From Propioniciclava tarda (GTDB lineage: Bacteria > Actinomycetota > Actinomycetes > Propionibacteriales > Propionibacteriaceae): 33,550 nucleotides of DNA. Both the position numbers and the translations under genes were made by a program. The DNA lies in NCBI RefSeq assembly GCF_900182665.1, contig NZ_FXTL01000008.1, positions 87,664 to 121,213 on the forward strand, given 5' to 3'. This document shows, piece after piece, positions 1-8,814 of this stretch. Position 1 is the stretch's first letter. Each line of letters begins with the position of its first letter. Below the pieces are notes generated by a model that was given only the letters and a program-made list of their open reading frames with translations, was not told the DNA's origin and searched no databases.

Positions 1-154
1 CGTGCGCGTCGCGGGTCGCGACGACGACGTCGTAGGGGTGCCCGGCCAGGTAGCTCGAGATCCTGGACGCCGTGGCGGCCCCGCCCTCGACCGCGAGGTT
101 GCCGCCCTCGCAGAAGTCGTTCTGCACGTCGACGATAACGATGGCCTTGGTCAT
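1..154 (-). CDS. pncA: Nicotinamidase (N-terminal part, cut by window edge)
   Basis: The visible 51 N-terminal residues begin MTKAIVIVDVQNDFCEGG, the start of a nicotinamidase of the isochorismatase-like hydrolase family. The Asp in VDVQNDF is the first member of the family's Asp-Lys-Cys catalytic triad, and the segment VVVATRDAH fits the next strand and the metal-binding region. The family hydrolyses nicotinamide to nicotinate in the cytoplasm. The ATG at 154-152 overlaps the TGA of the upstream pncB gene, so the two genes form a translationally coupled salvage pair: the product of PncA is the substrate of PncB. The Lys and Cys of the triad lie outside the window, so activity cannot be judged. 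Confidence 0.88.
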   Translation of the reverse strand, partial: MTKAIVIVDVQNDFCEGGNLAVEGGAATASRISSYLAGHPYDVVVATRDAH

Positions 155-1464
155 GGCTGAACCTCCGGATCGATGATCGTGGGGATGGCGGCGTCGCCGC
201 GGCTCATCTTGTGCGCCGCGCGTGGCAGTTCGGCCCGGGAGGCGGCGTGGCGGGCGCGGGCGGCCGACAGGGGCTCGCGTCCGACGATCCGTCCGGCGTC
301 GATGAGCGGCACCAGCAGAGCCCGGTCGTCGCCGTCGTCGACGGGCGGCCTTCCGATGCCGATCACGTCGGCCTCGGCGATCCCGCGCGCGTTGCGCCTT
401 CTCAGGGCGTACTTTCGGCCACCGATCGTGGCCTTGTTGGGCGAGCGCTTCTGCACCGGTTCGAGGGTGGCGTCGGCGGCGTCCGAGTCGGCGCGGGCCA
501 CGATCTTGTACACCATCGAACAGGTCGGCGCCCCGGAGCCGGTGACGAGCGAGGTGCCGACGCCGTAGCCGTCTACGGGGGCGCCCCTGAGGGCCGCGAT
601 CTGGTACTCGTCCAGGTCGGAGGTGACGATGATCCGGGTCTTCGTGGCGCCGAGCGAGTCCAGCAGGGCGCGCACCTCCACCGCCTGATCGGCGAGGTCG
701 CCCGAGTCGATGCGGACGGCTCCCAGCTCGGGTCCGGCCAGCTCCACGGCCGTCCGGACGGCGGCCTCGACGTCGTAGGTGTCGACCAGCAGCGTCGTGC
801 CCTTGCCCTGCGTCGCCAGCTGCGCGCGGAACGCCTCCTCCTCGGAGCCGTGCAGCAGGGTGAAGCTGTGCGCGGCCGTCCCGGCGGTCGGGACGCCGTA
901 CGTGCGTCCGGCTTCGAGGTTCGACGACGCCGCGAAGCCGGCGATGTAGGCGGCCCTGGACGCCGCGACCGCGGCCCGCTCGTGGGCGCGCCGCGCCCCC
1001 ATCTCGATGCACGGGCGATCGCCGGCCATGAGCGTCATCCGGGACGCCGCCGCCGCGACCGCGGAGTCGTAGTTGTAGATGCTCAGCAGCAGGGTCTCGA
1101 GGACGCAGGCCTCGGCGAACGTGCCCTCGACGATGAGCAGGGGAGCGTTCGGGAAGTAGACCTCGCCCTCGCCGTAGCCCCACATGCTGCCGGTGAACCG
1201 GTAGTCCGCGAGCCAGGCGGCCAGGTCCGGCGAGATGATCTTGGCTGTCGTCAGGTAGTCGAGCTCGGACGCCTCGAAGCGGAACGCCTCGACGGCGTCC
1301 AGCATGCGCCCGACACCGGCGAGGACGCCGTAGCGGCGTCCGTCCGGGAGCCGGCGGGGGAACAGCTCGAACACCGTCTTGCGGAAGGCACGGCCGGACG
1401 CCAGCGCGGCGTCGAGCATCGTCAGCTCGTAGCGATCGGTGAGCAGCGCCGTTGACCCGTTCAT
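151..1464 (-). CDS. pncB: Nicotinate phosphoribosyltransferase
   Basis: The 437-residue product makes nicotinate mononucleotide from nicotinate and PRPP, the entry step of NAD salvage (Preiss-Handler pathway). The N-terminus STALLTDRYELTMLDAAL is characteristic of the family. His199 in the segment GTAAHSFTLLHG sits where the phosphorylated catalytic His is expected. RIDSGDLADQAVEVR and VGTSLVTGSGAP form the phosphate-binding part of the barrel. A reading frame upstream extends to 1653, but it overlaps the divergent clpS gene and has no family similarity, so I place the start at the ATG at 1464. That ATG lies seven bases after a TAGGGT -10 element, which suggests a leaderless mRNA. Its stop overlaps the pncA start. 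Confidence 0.93.
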   Translation of the reverse strand: MNGSTALLTDRYELTMLDAALASGRAFRKTVFELFPRRLPDGRRYGVLAGVGRMLDAVEAFRFEASELDYLTTAKIISPDLAAWLADYRFTGSMWGYGEGEVYFPNAPLLIVEGTFAEACVLETLLLSIYNYDSAVAAAASRMTLMAGDRPCIEMGARRAHERAAVAASRAAYIAGFAASSNLEAGRTYGVPTAGTAAHSFTLLHGSEEEAFRAQLATQGKGTTLLVDTYDVEAAVRTAVELAGPELGAVRIDSGDLADQAVEVRALLDSLGATKTRIIVTSDLDEYQIAALRGAPVDGYGVGTSLVTGSGAPTCSMVYKIVARADSDAADATLEPVQKRSPNKATIGGRKYALRRRNARGIAEADVIGIGRPPVDDGDDRALLVPLIDAGRIVGREPLSAARARHAASRAELPRAAHKMSRGDAAIPTIIDPEVQP

Positions 1465-1504
1465 GGGGGCCACCCTATTGGGCACTCGTGAAAGAATGTG
1501 TGGC
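1465..1504. promoter_or_regulatory. Compact divergent pncB/clpS promoter region
   Basis: Only 40 bases separate the two divergent start codons. On the minus strand TAGGGT (1477-1472) lies seven bases before the pncB ATG. On the plus strand AAGAAT (1492-1497) lies seven bases before the clpS GTG at 1505. Both spacings put transcription start at or next to the start codon, and neither gene has a clear Shine-Dalgarno sequence. This is inferred from position and sequence only. Confidence 0.5.
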
Positions 1505-1816
1505 GTGACGAACCCATCCAGCCCCGCGCAGCCGGGGGCCGGCACGGCGATCGCCGACCGACCCGCCGAGGTCGTGCAGGGCCTGAAGGAGTGGGTCTGC
1601 ATCGTCTGGGACGACCCTGTGAACCTGATGTCGTACGTCACGCACGTCTTCAAGACCTACTTCGGTTACCCGCGCGACAAGGCCGAACGCCTGATGATGC
1701 AGGTGCACTCGGAGGGCCGCTCGGTGGTTGCTTCGGGTTCGCGTGAGGCGATGGAGCGCGCCGTCTCGGCGATGCACGGCTACGGGCTGTGGGCGACCCT
1801 GGAACCGAGCGAATGA
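1505..1816 (+). CDS. clpS: ATP-dependent Clp protease adaptor ClpS
   Basis: The 103-residue product is an actinobacterial ClpS. ClpS binds the N-domain of a Clp ATPase and delivers N-degron substrates to the ClpP protease. The core VCIVWDDPVNLMSYVTHVF followed by the helix DKAERLMMQVHSEG is the expected fold signature, and the C-terminal part AMERAVSAMHGYGLWATLE completes it. The start is uncertain: ATG at 1496 or GTG at 1505, with longer versions also open. I chose GTG 1505 because a -10-like AAGAAT lies seven bases upstream, as in other leaderless genes of this window. The stop overlaps the start of the DUF2017 gene. Confidence 0.9.
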   Translation: MTNPSSPAQPGAGTAIADRPAEVVQGLKEWVCIVWDDPVNLMSYVTHVFKTYFGYPRDKAERLMMQVHSEGRSVVASGSREAMERAVSAMHGYGLWATLEPSE

Positions 1817-2370
1817 GGGCCTTCCGTCGTGTGGGCGACCACCTCGAAGCCGAGCTTGAGGAGTTCGAGGTCGCCCTGCTCGCCTCACTGGTCGAGCAGC
1901 TGCAGGACATCCTGGGCGGCCCGGATTCCGGCCAGCCGCCGGCCGGATTGGACGCCTTCGAGCGGCTCGCCGCGGCGAGCGCCACGCAGGTGGAGCTCGA
2001 CCACGACGACCCCCTGATCGAGCGGCTCTTCCCGGCGGCCTACACCGACGAGCGCGACCGGGACTTTCGGCGGTTCACCGAGGACGATGCCCGCCGGACG
2101 CGACTCGACGAAGCGTCCGTGGTGCTCAGCGATCTCGCGGCGACGGCCGACGGCGCCGAGCCGCTGCGGCTGGCCGACGACGACTTCGAGGCCTGGGTGA
2201 AGACGATCAACGCCCTGCGGCTCAGCCTGTCCGTGCGGCTCGGCATCACGGACGCCGACAGCCTCGACGCCCTGCAGGGCCTGTCGGCGCGCGATCCGCG
2301 CACGCACATCCTGGACATCTACGACTGGCTGGGGTTCGTTCTGGAGTCCTTGCTGGACGCCAGCGCCTGA
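1813..2370 (+). CDS. DUF2017 family protein
   Basis: This 185-residue protein begins MRAFRRVGDHLEAELEEFE and contains LASLVEQLQDIL, the acidic patch LIERLFPAAYTDERDRD, and a C-terminal helical part ending HILDIYDWLGFVLESLLDA. These match what I know of the DUF2017 family, which in actinobacteria regularly sits directly after clpS. Its biochemical role is unknown. The constant pairing suggests work with ClpS or the Clp protease. The ATG at 1813 overlaps the clpS stop codon, so the two are co-translated. No membrane segment, signal peptide or catalytic motif is visible. Confidence 0.82.
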   Translation: MRAFRRVGDHLEAELEEFEVALLASLVEQLQDILGGPDSGQPPAGLDAFERLAAASATQVELDHDDPLIERLFPAAYTDERDRDFRRFTEDDARRTRLDEASVVLSDLAATADGAEPLRLADDDFEAWVKTINALRLSLSVRLGITDADSLDALQGLSARDPRTHILDIYDWLGFVLESLLDASA

Positions 2371-2703
2371 GTCGCTGCTGGCCTGGACGCGCCGGATCGG
2401 CAAACGCTGACCTTTACGGCACATGCTGATCGAGGGACGTGGGCGTTTCTCCCGGGGGTGAGCGATTGTTGTCACGACCGGAGAGCATCCGCTCCATGGG
2501 GAGTTCTCCCCCGAACGGATTCGTGGCGCCTTCGAGTTAGGGCGTCCGAGTTCACGGGCCTCCTGACTCACCTTCGCTCACCTTCGTGGCACGTGCTTAC
2601 GTCTGGAGCTGAGCGTTTGCCTCGGCGGTGAGCGTTCGGCGCTGTCGTGCCCGCTCGTCGTTGGGCTGGACGCGCGGGTTCATAGCTTGGCTGGCGGGAC
2701 GCG
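2371..2703. other. Intergenic region between convergent DUF2017 gene and glpK
   Basis: I find no coding region here. The stretch has a lower GC look than its neighbours and contains a direct tandem repeat CTCACCTTCG (2567-2576 and 2577-2586), a small hairpin at 2498-2511, and three scattered copies of TGAGCG followed by A/T-rich bases near 2460, 2610 and 2628. It probably serves as the termination zone for both convergent genes. Confidence 0.5.
2498..2511. terminator. Possible short hairpin terminator
   Basis: GGGGA and TCCCC form a five-base-pair stem around the loop GTTC between two convergent genes. It is short and has no T-tract, so the assignment is weak. Confidence 0.28.
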
Positions 2704-4224
<1,521 letters not shown>

Positions 4225-4333
4225 GGCGGCGTCCTTTCGTCGGATGCTCTAGCGTGGCGCGTCCGCCCGCCGCTGTCATCCCCGTGCACGAACCGGGCGT
4301 CCGTCCTAGTGTGGACGCGGAAGGGAGGCGAGC
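4225..4333. promoter_or_regulatory. Divergent glpK / glpABC promoter region
   Basis: In this 109-base gap a -10-like TAGTGT at 4307-4312 precedes glpA, followed by a strong ribosome binding site GGAAGGGAGG just before the GTG at 4334. On the minus strand TAGAGC near 4250 may serve glpK. I see no clear operator palindrome. Confidence 0.4.
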
Positions 4334-5914
4334 GTGGCACGAAGGTTGACGGCCGACGTCGTGGTGATCGGGGGCGGATCGACGGGCGCCGGCGTCGTGA
4401 GGGACGCCGCGATGCGCGGGTTCTCGGCCGTGCTCGTCGACCGATCCGACCTGGGCCAGGGCACCACGGGACGCTTCCACGGGCTCCTGCACTCGGGGGG
4501 ACGCTACGTCGTGAGCGATCCGGGGTCTGCGTCCGAGTGCGCGTCCGAGAACGCGATCCTGAGCCGCATCCAGGCGCCGGCGATCGAGCGGACGGGCGGG
4601 CTGTTCGTGGCCGTGCCCGGCGATGATCCCGACTACGGCGACCGCTTCCTGGCCGGCGCGCGGGCAACCGGCGTGCCGGCGCGGGAGATCTCGGTTCGCG
4701 AGGCCCTGAGGCGCGAGCCCCGACTGAACCCGGGCATCGTCCGGGCGATCGAGGTCGAGGACGCGTCCGTCGACGGCTGGCAGCTGGTGTGGGGCGCGGT
4801 GAACTCGGCGAAGGCGTACGGGGCCCAGGTGCTCACGTACCACCCGGTCACGAACATCGAAGTCGCCGACGGAGCCGTCCGGGTCGTGCGCTGCCACGAT
4901 CAGCGCCGCGACGAGGACGTCCTCATCGAGTGCCGGTTCGTCCTGAACTGCGCCGGACCGTGGGCCGGCCAGATCACCGAGCTGACCGGGCTGCCGCCCG
5001 TGCCGGTCGTGCCCGGCCGCGGGATCATGATCGCGATGAACCACCGCTTGGTGAACACCGTGGTCAACCGGCTGATCTATCCGGCCGACGGCGACATCCT
5101 GGTGCCAGTGCACACGGTCTCGGTGATCGGGACGACGGACGTCAAGGAGTCCGATCCTGACCACCTGCCCATTCCGGCCGCCGAGGTCCAGCAGATGCTG
5201 GACGCCGGCGAGGAGCTCATCCCGGGGTTCCGGCAGGCCCGCGCCGTGCATGCCTGGGCGGGCTCGCGTCCGCTGATCAAGGACGACCGGGTCGCGTCCG
5301 ACGACACCCGGCACATGAGCCGCGGCATGGCGGTCGTCGACCACCTGGCCCGCGACGGCGTCCAGGGCCTGCTCACGATCGGCGGGGGCAAGCTGACGAC
5401 GTATCGGTTGATGGCCGAGCACATCGTGGACGCGATGTGCGACCAGCTCGGCGAGTCGCGCGCGTGCCGGACGGCGTCCGAAGAGATCCCCTACGACGGC
5501 GACGCCAAGCACTACACGATCACGCACCGCCTCGCCGATCGGGAGGCGGATCGGCTCGACGACCAGATCATCTGCGAGTGCGAGCTGATGAGCCGCTCGA
5601 TGTTCACCGACCTGCTGGACGCGCAGCCGCTGTCCACCCTCGACGACCTGCGGCGCCAGCTCCGGCTGGGCATGGGGCCTTGTCAGGGCGGCTTCTGCGC
5701 CTCGCGCGCGGCCGGAGTCGCGGTGACCGAACAGGCCGTGGATGCCGAGCGCGCGTCGGGGCTGCTGCGGCTGTTCTTGAGGAACCGCTGGATCGGGCTG
5801 TGGCCGATCCTGCACGGCGACCAGGTCCGGCAGACCGCGATCGACCACTGGATCTACTCCGGCACGTTCGATATCGAGCACCTGCCCGAGCCTGCAGAGG
5901 AGGTCGTCCGATGA
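4334..5914 (+). CDS. glpA: Anaerobic glycerol-3-phosphate dehydrogenase subunit A
   Basis: The 526-residue flavoprotein is the catalytic subunit that oxidises glycerol 3-phosphate to dihydroxyacetone phosphate. The FAD-binding loop GGGSTGAG is at residues 13-20, and GTTGRFHGLLHSGGRYV is the family active-site stretch. The C-terminal BFD-like [2Fe-2S] domain has Cys414, Cys416, Cys450 and Cys455. This extra domain separates GlpA from the aerobic enzyme GlpD. The GTG start at 4334 has a strong purine-rich ribosome binding site. The stop overlaps the glpB start, and the following glpB and glpC supply the other subunits of the membrane-bound, quinone-linked complex. Confidence 0.95.
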   Translation: MARRLTADVVVIGGGSTGAGVVRDAAMRGFSAVLVDRSDLGQGTTGRFHGLLHSGGRYVVSDPGSASECASENAILSRIQAPAIERTGGLFVAVPGDDPDYGDRFLAGARATGVPAREISVREALRREPRLNPGIVRAIEVEDASVDGWQLVWGAVNSAKAYGAQVLTYHPVTNIEVADGAVRVVRCHDQRRDEDVLIECRFVLNCAGPWAGQITELTGLPPVPVVPGRGIMIAMNHRLVNTVVNRLIYPADGDILVPVHTVSVIGTTDVKESDPDHLPIPAAEVQQMLDAGEELIPGFRQARAVHAWAGSRPLIKDDRVASDDTRHMSRGMAVVDHLARDGVQGLLTIGGGKLTTYRLMAEHIVDAMCDQLGESRACRTASEEIPYDGDAKHYTITHRLADREADRLDDQIICECELMSRSMFTDLLDAQPLSTLDDLRRQLRLGMGPCQGGFCASRAAGVAVTEQAVDAERASGLLRLFLRNRWIGLWPILHGDQVRQTAIDHWIYSGTFDIEHLPEPAEEVVR

Positions 5915-7152
5915 GCCGAGACATCGTCATCGGGGCGGGGCTCGCGGGGCTCTGCGCGGCCCTTCGCCTCGCCCAGGCCGGACGCCCCGTCACCCTGGTC
6001 GCCAAGGGCGCCGGGGGCCTGGGGCTCTCGCAGGGCACGATCGACATCCTCGGGTACGCGCCCGATCGGGTGTTCGCACCGCTGGACGCCGTCCGCGCGG
6101 TCGCCTCGGACCACCCGTACAGCGGCATCGGCCCGGACGCCGTCGCGGCGTCCGCCGCTTGGCTGCGCGACGAGCTGGGCCCCGAACTCCTGGTCGGCGA
6201 CCCAGGCGTCAACCTGCACCTGCCGACCGCGCTGGGGTCGATCCGCCCCACCTGCCTGGCCCAGCCGTCGATGGTCGAGGGCGCGGTGGTCGGTGGCAGG
6301 CGCTACGTCGTCGTCGGCGTCCGCCAGCTGAAGGACTTCTCGCCCGAACTCGTCGCCGGCAACCTCGCCCGGACGCCTGCGCCCGACGGCGGCGCCATCG
6401 AAGCGCACCCCGCCTGGATCGACCTGCCCGCGCGCCCCGGCGAGGCGGACGCGTCCGGCCTTACCTACGCGCGCGCCCTCGACGACGTGGCCTTCGCCGA
6501 TGCCTTCGCGGCCGCCGTCGCTGCGGTGGCGGGGGAGTGCGACGTGGTTCTGCTCCCGGCGGTCCTCGGCCTGCGGCGCCTGGGGGTCTGGCGACAGGTC
6601 AGCGCCCGCGTGGGGCGTCCGGTCGCCGAAGTGCCGCTGCAGCCGCCCTCCGTTCCGGGCATCCGGCTGTACGAGGCGCTGCTAGGCCGCCTGCGGGCGG
6701 CCGGCGTGCGGCACGTCCAAGGCAGCCTGGTGACGGGCTTTCAGGCGAAGGACGGACGCCTCCGCTCGGTCACCGTCGCTGCCGCGGGCGGTCCGCGCGA
6801 GCTGGCTGCCGCCCACGTCGTGTACGCCCCCGGAGGCTTCGAGAGCGGCGCTCTGGCCGTGGACAGCTACGGCACCATCGCGGAGCGACTCTTCGGGCTG
6901 CCGCTCACGGCGTCCAGCTCGCCCGACCTCGTCGGGCCGGACTTCTGGGCCCCGCACCGACTGTTCCAGGTGGGCGTCCGGACCGACGCCGCGGGGCGTC
7001 CGGTCGACGGCGAAGCCGCCGTCTACGCCAACCTGTACGCGGCCGGGGGGCTCATCGCCGGTGCGGAGCGCTGGCGGGAGAAGTCGGGCGACGGCATCGC
7101 CGTCGCGACGGCCGTCCGGGCGGCGGACGCGATCATCGGAGGTGCGGCATGA
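5911..7152 (+). CDS. glpB: Anaerobic glycerol-3-phosphate dehydrogenase subunit B
   Basis: This 413-residue protein begins with a dinucleotide-binding motif, VIGAGLAGLCAALRLA, and continues with GGLGLSQGTIDILGYAP, typical of GlpB. It ends with YANLYAAGGLIAGAERWREK, which resembles the C-terminal FAD-site region of related flavoproteins. GlpB forms the soluble dehydrogenase part together with GlpA and passes electrons on to GlpC. The ATG at 5911 overlaps the glpA TGA, and its own TGA overlaps the glpC ATG, so all three subunits should be made in a coupled way. Its length matches the family. Confidence 0.93.
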   Translation: MSRDIVIGAGLAGLCAALRLAQAGRPVTLVAKGAGGLGLSQGTIDILGYAPDRVFAPLDAVRAVASDHPYSGIGPDAVAASAAWLRDELGPELLVGDPGVNLHLPTALGSIRPTCLAQPSMVEGAVVGGRRYVVVGVRQLKDFSPELVAGNLARTPAPDGGAIEAHPAWIDLPARPGEADASGLTYARALDDVAFADAFAAAVAAVAGECDVVLLPAVLGLRRLGVWRQVSARVGRPVAEVPLQPPSVPGIRLYEALLGRLRAAGVRHVQGSLVTGFQAKDGRLRSVTVAAAGGPRELAAAHVVYAPGGFESGALAVDSYGTIAERLFGLPLTASSSPDLVGPDFWAPHRLFQVGVRTDAAGRPVDGEAAVYANLYAAGGLIAGAERWREKSGDGIAVATAVRAADAIIGGAA

Positions 7153-8414
7153 GCAAGGACGAGGCCAAGCGTCTGCGCGAAAGGCTCAACAACGAGCTCA
7201 ACCGCGCCACCCTGGACCACTGCGTGAAGTGCACGATCTGCGAGCAGAGTTGCCCGGTCTCGGCGGTCACGCCGCTGTTCTCGGGGCCCAAGTTCGTGGG
7301 GCCGCAGGCGGAACGCTTCCGCGACGGCGAGTCGGTGGACCACTCGGTCGACTACTGCTCCAGCTGCGGGACGTGCTCGGTGGTCTGCCCCCAAGGCGTC
7401 AAGGTGGCCGAGCTCAACTCGCTGGCGCGCGCGGTGATGAAGGCGGAGCACGGCATCCCCGTGCGCGATCGACTCATCACCCAGACCACGCTGATGGGCC
7501 GCGCGATGACCCCGCTGGCCCCCGTCGCCAACGCCGTCCTCGGCAACTCGGCGGCGCGCAGGGTGATGGAGCTGGCGGTCGGCGTGGCGGCGTCCGCCCC
7601 GATGCCGACCGCGCACGGCCAGACGCTGCGCGGCTGGCTCAAGAAGCGTCCGGCGCCGACCAAGGCGCCGACCCGCGGACCCGTGATCTTCTTCCACGGG
7701 TGCGCCGGCGCGTTCTTCGAGACCGAGGCCGCCAAGGCGGCGATCGAAGTCCTCGAGCACCTCGGCTTCGAGGTCATCGTCCCCGAGCAGGGCTGCTGTG
7801 GTCTTGCCGAGCAGAGCAACGGACTCTTTGCGCAGGCGTCCGACGCCGTGCTCAAACTCGTCGGGCAGCTGCGCGCGCCCGGCACGGCCGCGCCGGTCGT
7901 CTCGGTCGCCGGTAGCTGCGGCGGCATGCTCAAGCACGAGGCCCACGAGATCCTCGGGCTGGACGATCCCGATCTCGCCGACGTCGGACGCCGCACGCGC
8001 GACATCTCCGAGTTCCTGATGGAGCTCTACGACGCGGGGGAGTTGCCGACCGATTTCGCGCCGATCCCGCTGCGGGTGCCGTACCACCAGCCGTGCCAGG
8101 TGCGCAGCCAGGGGATGGGCATGCCCGCGGCCGATCTGCTGCGCCTCATCCCCGAGCTGGAGGTCGTCGAGTCGAACGCGGTCTGCTGCGGGATCGCCGG
8201 CACGTACGGCCTGAAGAAGGAGAAGTACGAGATCGCCCAAGCGGTGGGCAAGCCGCTGTTCGACCTGGTGCTGGAGCTGAACGAGGGCCTCGCGGCCTGC
8301 GACACGGAGACCTGCCGCTGGCAGATCGCGAAGTCGACCGGGGTCAAGACGGTCCACCCGATCCAGCTGGTCCACCAGGCGTACGGGCTCGGACGGCTCC
8401 CAGGGCTGGGCTGA
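7149..8414 (+). CDS. glpC: Anaerobic glycerol-3-phosphate dehydrogenase subunit C, iron-sulfur protein
   Basis: The 421-residue product links GlpAB to the membrane and quinone pool. Two ferredoxin-type [4Fe-4S] motifs are visible: Cys25/28/31/35 followed by Pro, and Cys70/73/76/80 followed by Pro. Two CCG-type domains follow, marked by GCCGLAEQSNG and CCGIAGTYG. Both are typical of GlpC and heterodisulfide-reductase-like subunits. It is the last gene of the operon, and a strong hairpin follows immediately. No long transmembrane helix is evident, so membrane attachment is probably peripheral, as described for this family. Confidence 0.94.
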   Translation: MSKDEAKRLRERLNNELNRATLDHCVKCTICEQSCPVSAVTPLFSGPKFVGPQAERFRDGESVDHSVDYCSSCGTCSVVCPQGVKVAELNSLARAVMKAEHGIPVRDRLITQTTLMGRAMTPLAPVANAVLGNSAARRVMELAVGVAASAPMPTAHGQTLRGWLKKRPAPTKAPTRGPVIFFHGCAGAFFETEAAKAAIEVLEHLGFEVIVPEQGCCGLAEQSNGLFAQASDAVLKLVGQLRAPGTAAPVVSVAGSCGGMLKHEAHEILGLDDPDLADVGRRTRDISEFLMELYDAGELPTDFAPIPLRVPYHQPCQVRSQGMGMPAADLLRLIPELEVVESNAVCCGIAGTYGLKKEKYEIAQAVGKPLFDLVLELNEGLAACDTETCRWQIAKSTGVKTVHPIQLVHQAYGLGRLPGLG

Positions 8415-8419
8415 CCGCA

Positions 8420-8442
8420 CCCCGAGGGTCCGTCCCTCGGGG
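8420..8442 (+). terminator. glpABC terminator hairpin
   Basis: A perfect nine-base-pair GC stem, CCCCGAGGG and CCCTCGGGG, encloses the loop TCCGT five bases after the glpC stop. There is no T-tract, which is common in high-GC actinobacteria. Confidence 0.72.
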
Positions 8443-8568
8443 TCGAGCGGGCTCTGGTCGAGCAGGTGTTGCAGAGCATCAGCTATGCCTGAGGTGCGTC
8501 GCCCGGCGTCCCCGTGGAGCGAAACGGTGTTCCGCTGATCGGGAGGATGTCCTGCGGACGCGACACAG

Positions 8569-8587
8569 TTAGGTTAGCCTTACCTCA
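8569..8587 (+). promoter_or_regulatory. DtxR/IdeR-type iron box and feoA promoter
   Basis: TTAGGTTAGCCTTACCTCA matches the known 19-base DtxR/IdeR consensus (TTAGGTTAGSCTAACCTAA) at 17 positions. It ends on the first base of the feoA ATG. Inside it TAGCCT (8575-8580) is a plausible -10 element that would place transcription start at the ATG itself. A repressor bound here with iron would cover the promoter. This implies iron-repressed expression of feoABC. Confidence 0.82.
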
Positions 8588-8811
8588 TGACGTTGACGCA
8601 GGCACCGCTTCACCAGACCCTGGTCCTGACCGGGTCCAGCCTGGAGCCTGCGCAGACCCGTCGCCTGTCGTCCCTCGGCCTGCGGCAAGGCGCCCAGTTG
8701 CGCCTCGTGCAACGGCTCGCCGGCGGTGCGCGCGTCGTCGCGGTGGCCGGAGCGCGGGTTGCCCTGGGCTCCGCCCTGCTCGGCGGCCTGACGGTGGAAG
8801 CCGCCGCCTGA
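8587..8811 (+). CDS. feoA: Ferrous iron transport protein A
   Basis: The 74-residue product has the small SH3-like FeoA fold pattern: LTGSSLEPAQTRRLSSLGLRQG, then LRLVQRLAGGARVVAVAGARVAL, where the Gly-rich turns and alternating hydrophobic strands are visible. FeoA is a cytoplasmic partner of the FeoB permease. No ribosome binding site precedes the ATG because the iron box abuts it, so the transcript is probably leaderless. The feoB start lies three bases after the feoA stop. Confidence 0.88.
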   Translation: MTLTQAPLHQTLVLTGSSLEPAQTRRLSSLGLRQGAQLRLVQRLAGGARVVAVAGARVALGSALLGGLTVEAAA

Positions 8812-8814
8812 GCG

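Noticed and set aside
1465-1653. Extended N-terminus of pncB to 1653
   Set aside because: The extra 63 residues overlap the divergent clpS gene and show no family similarity.
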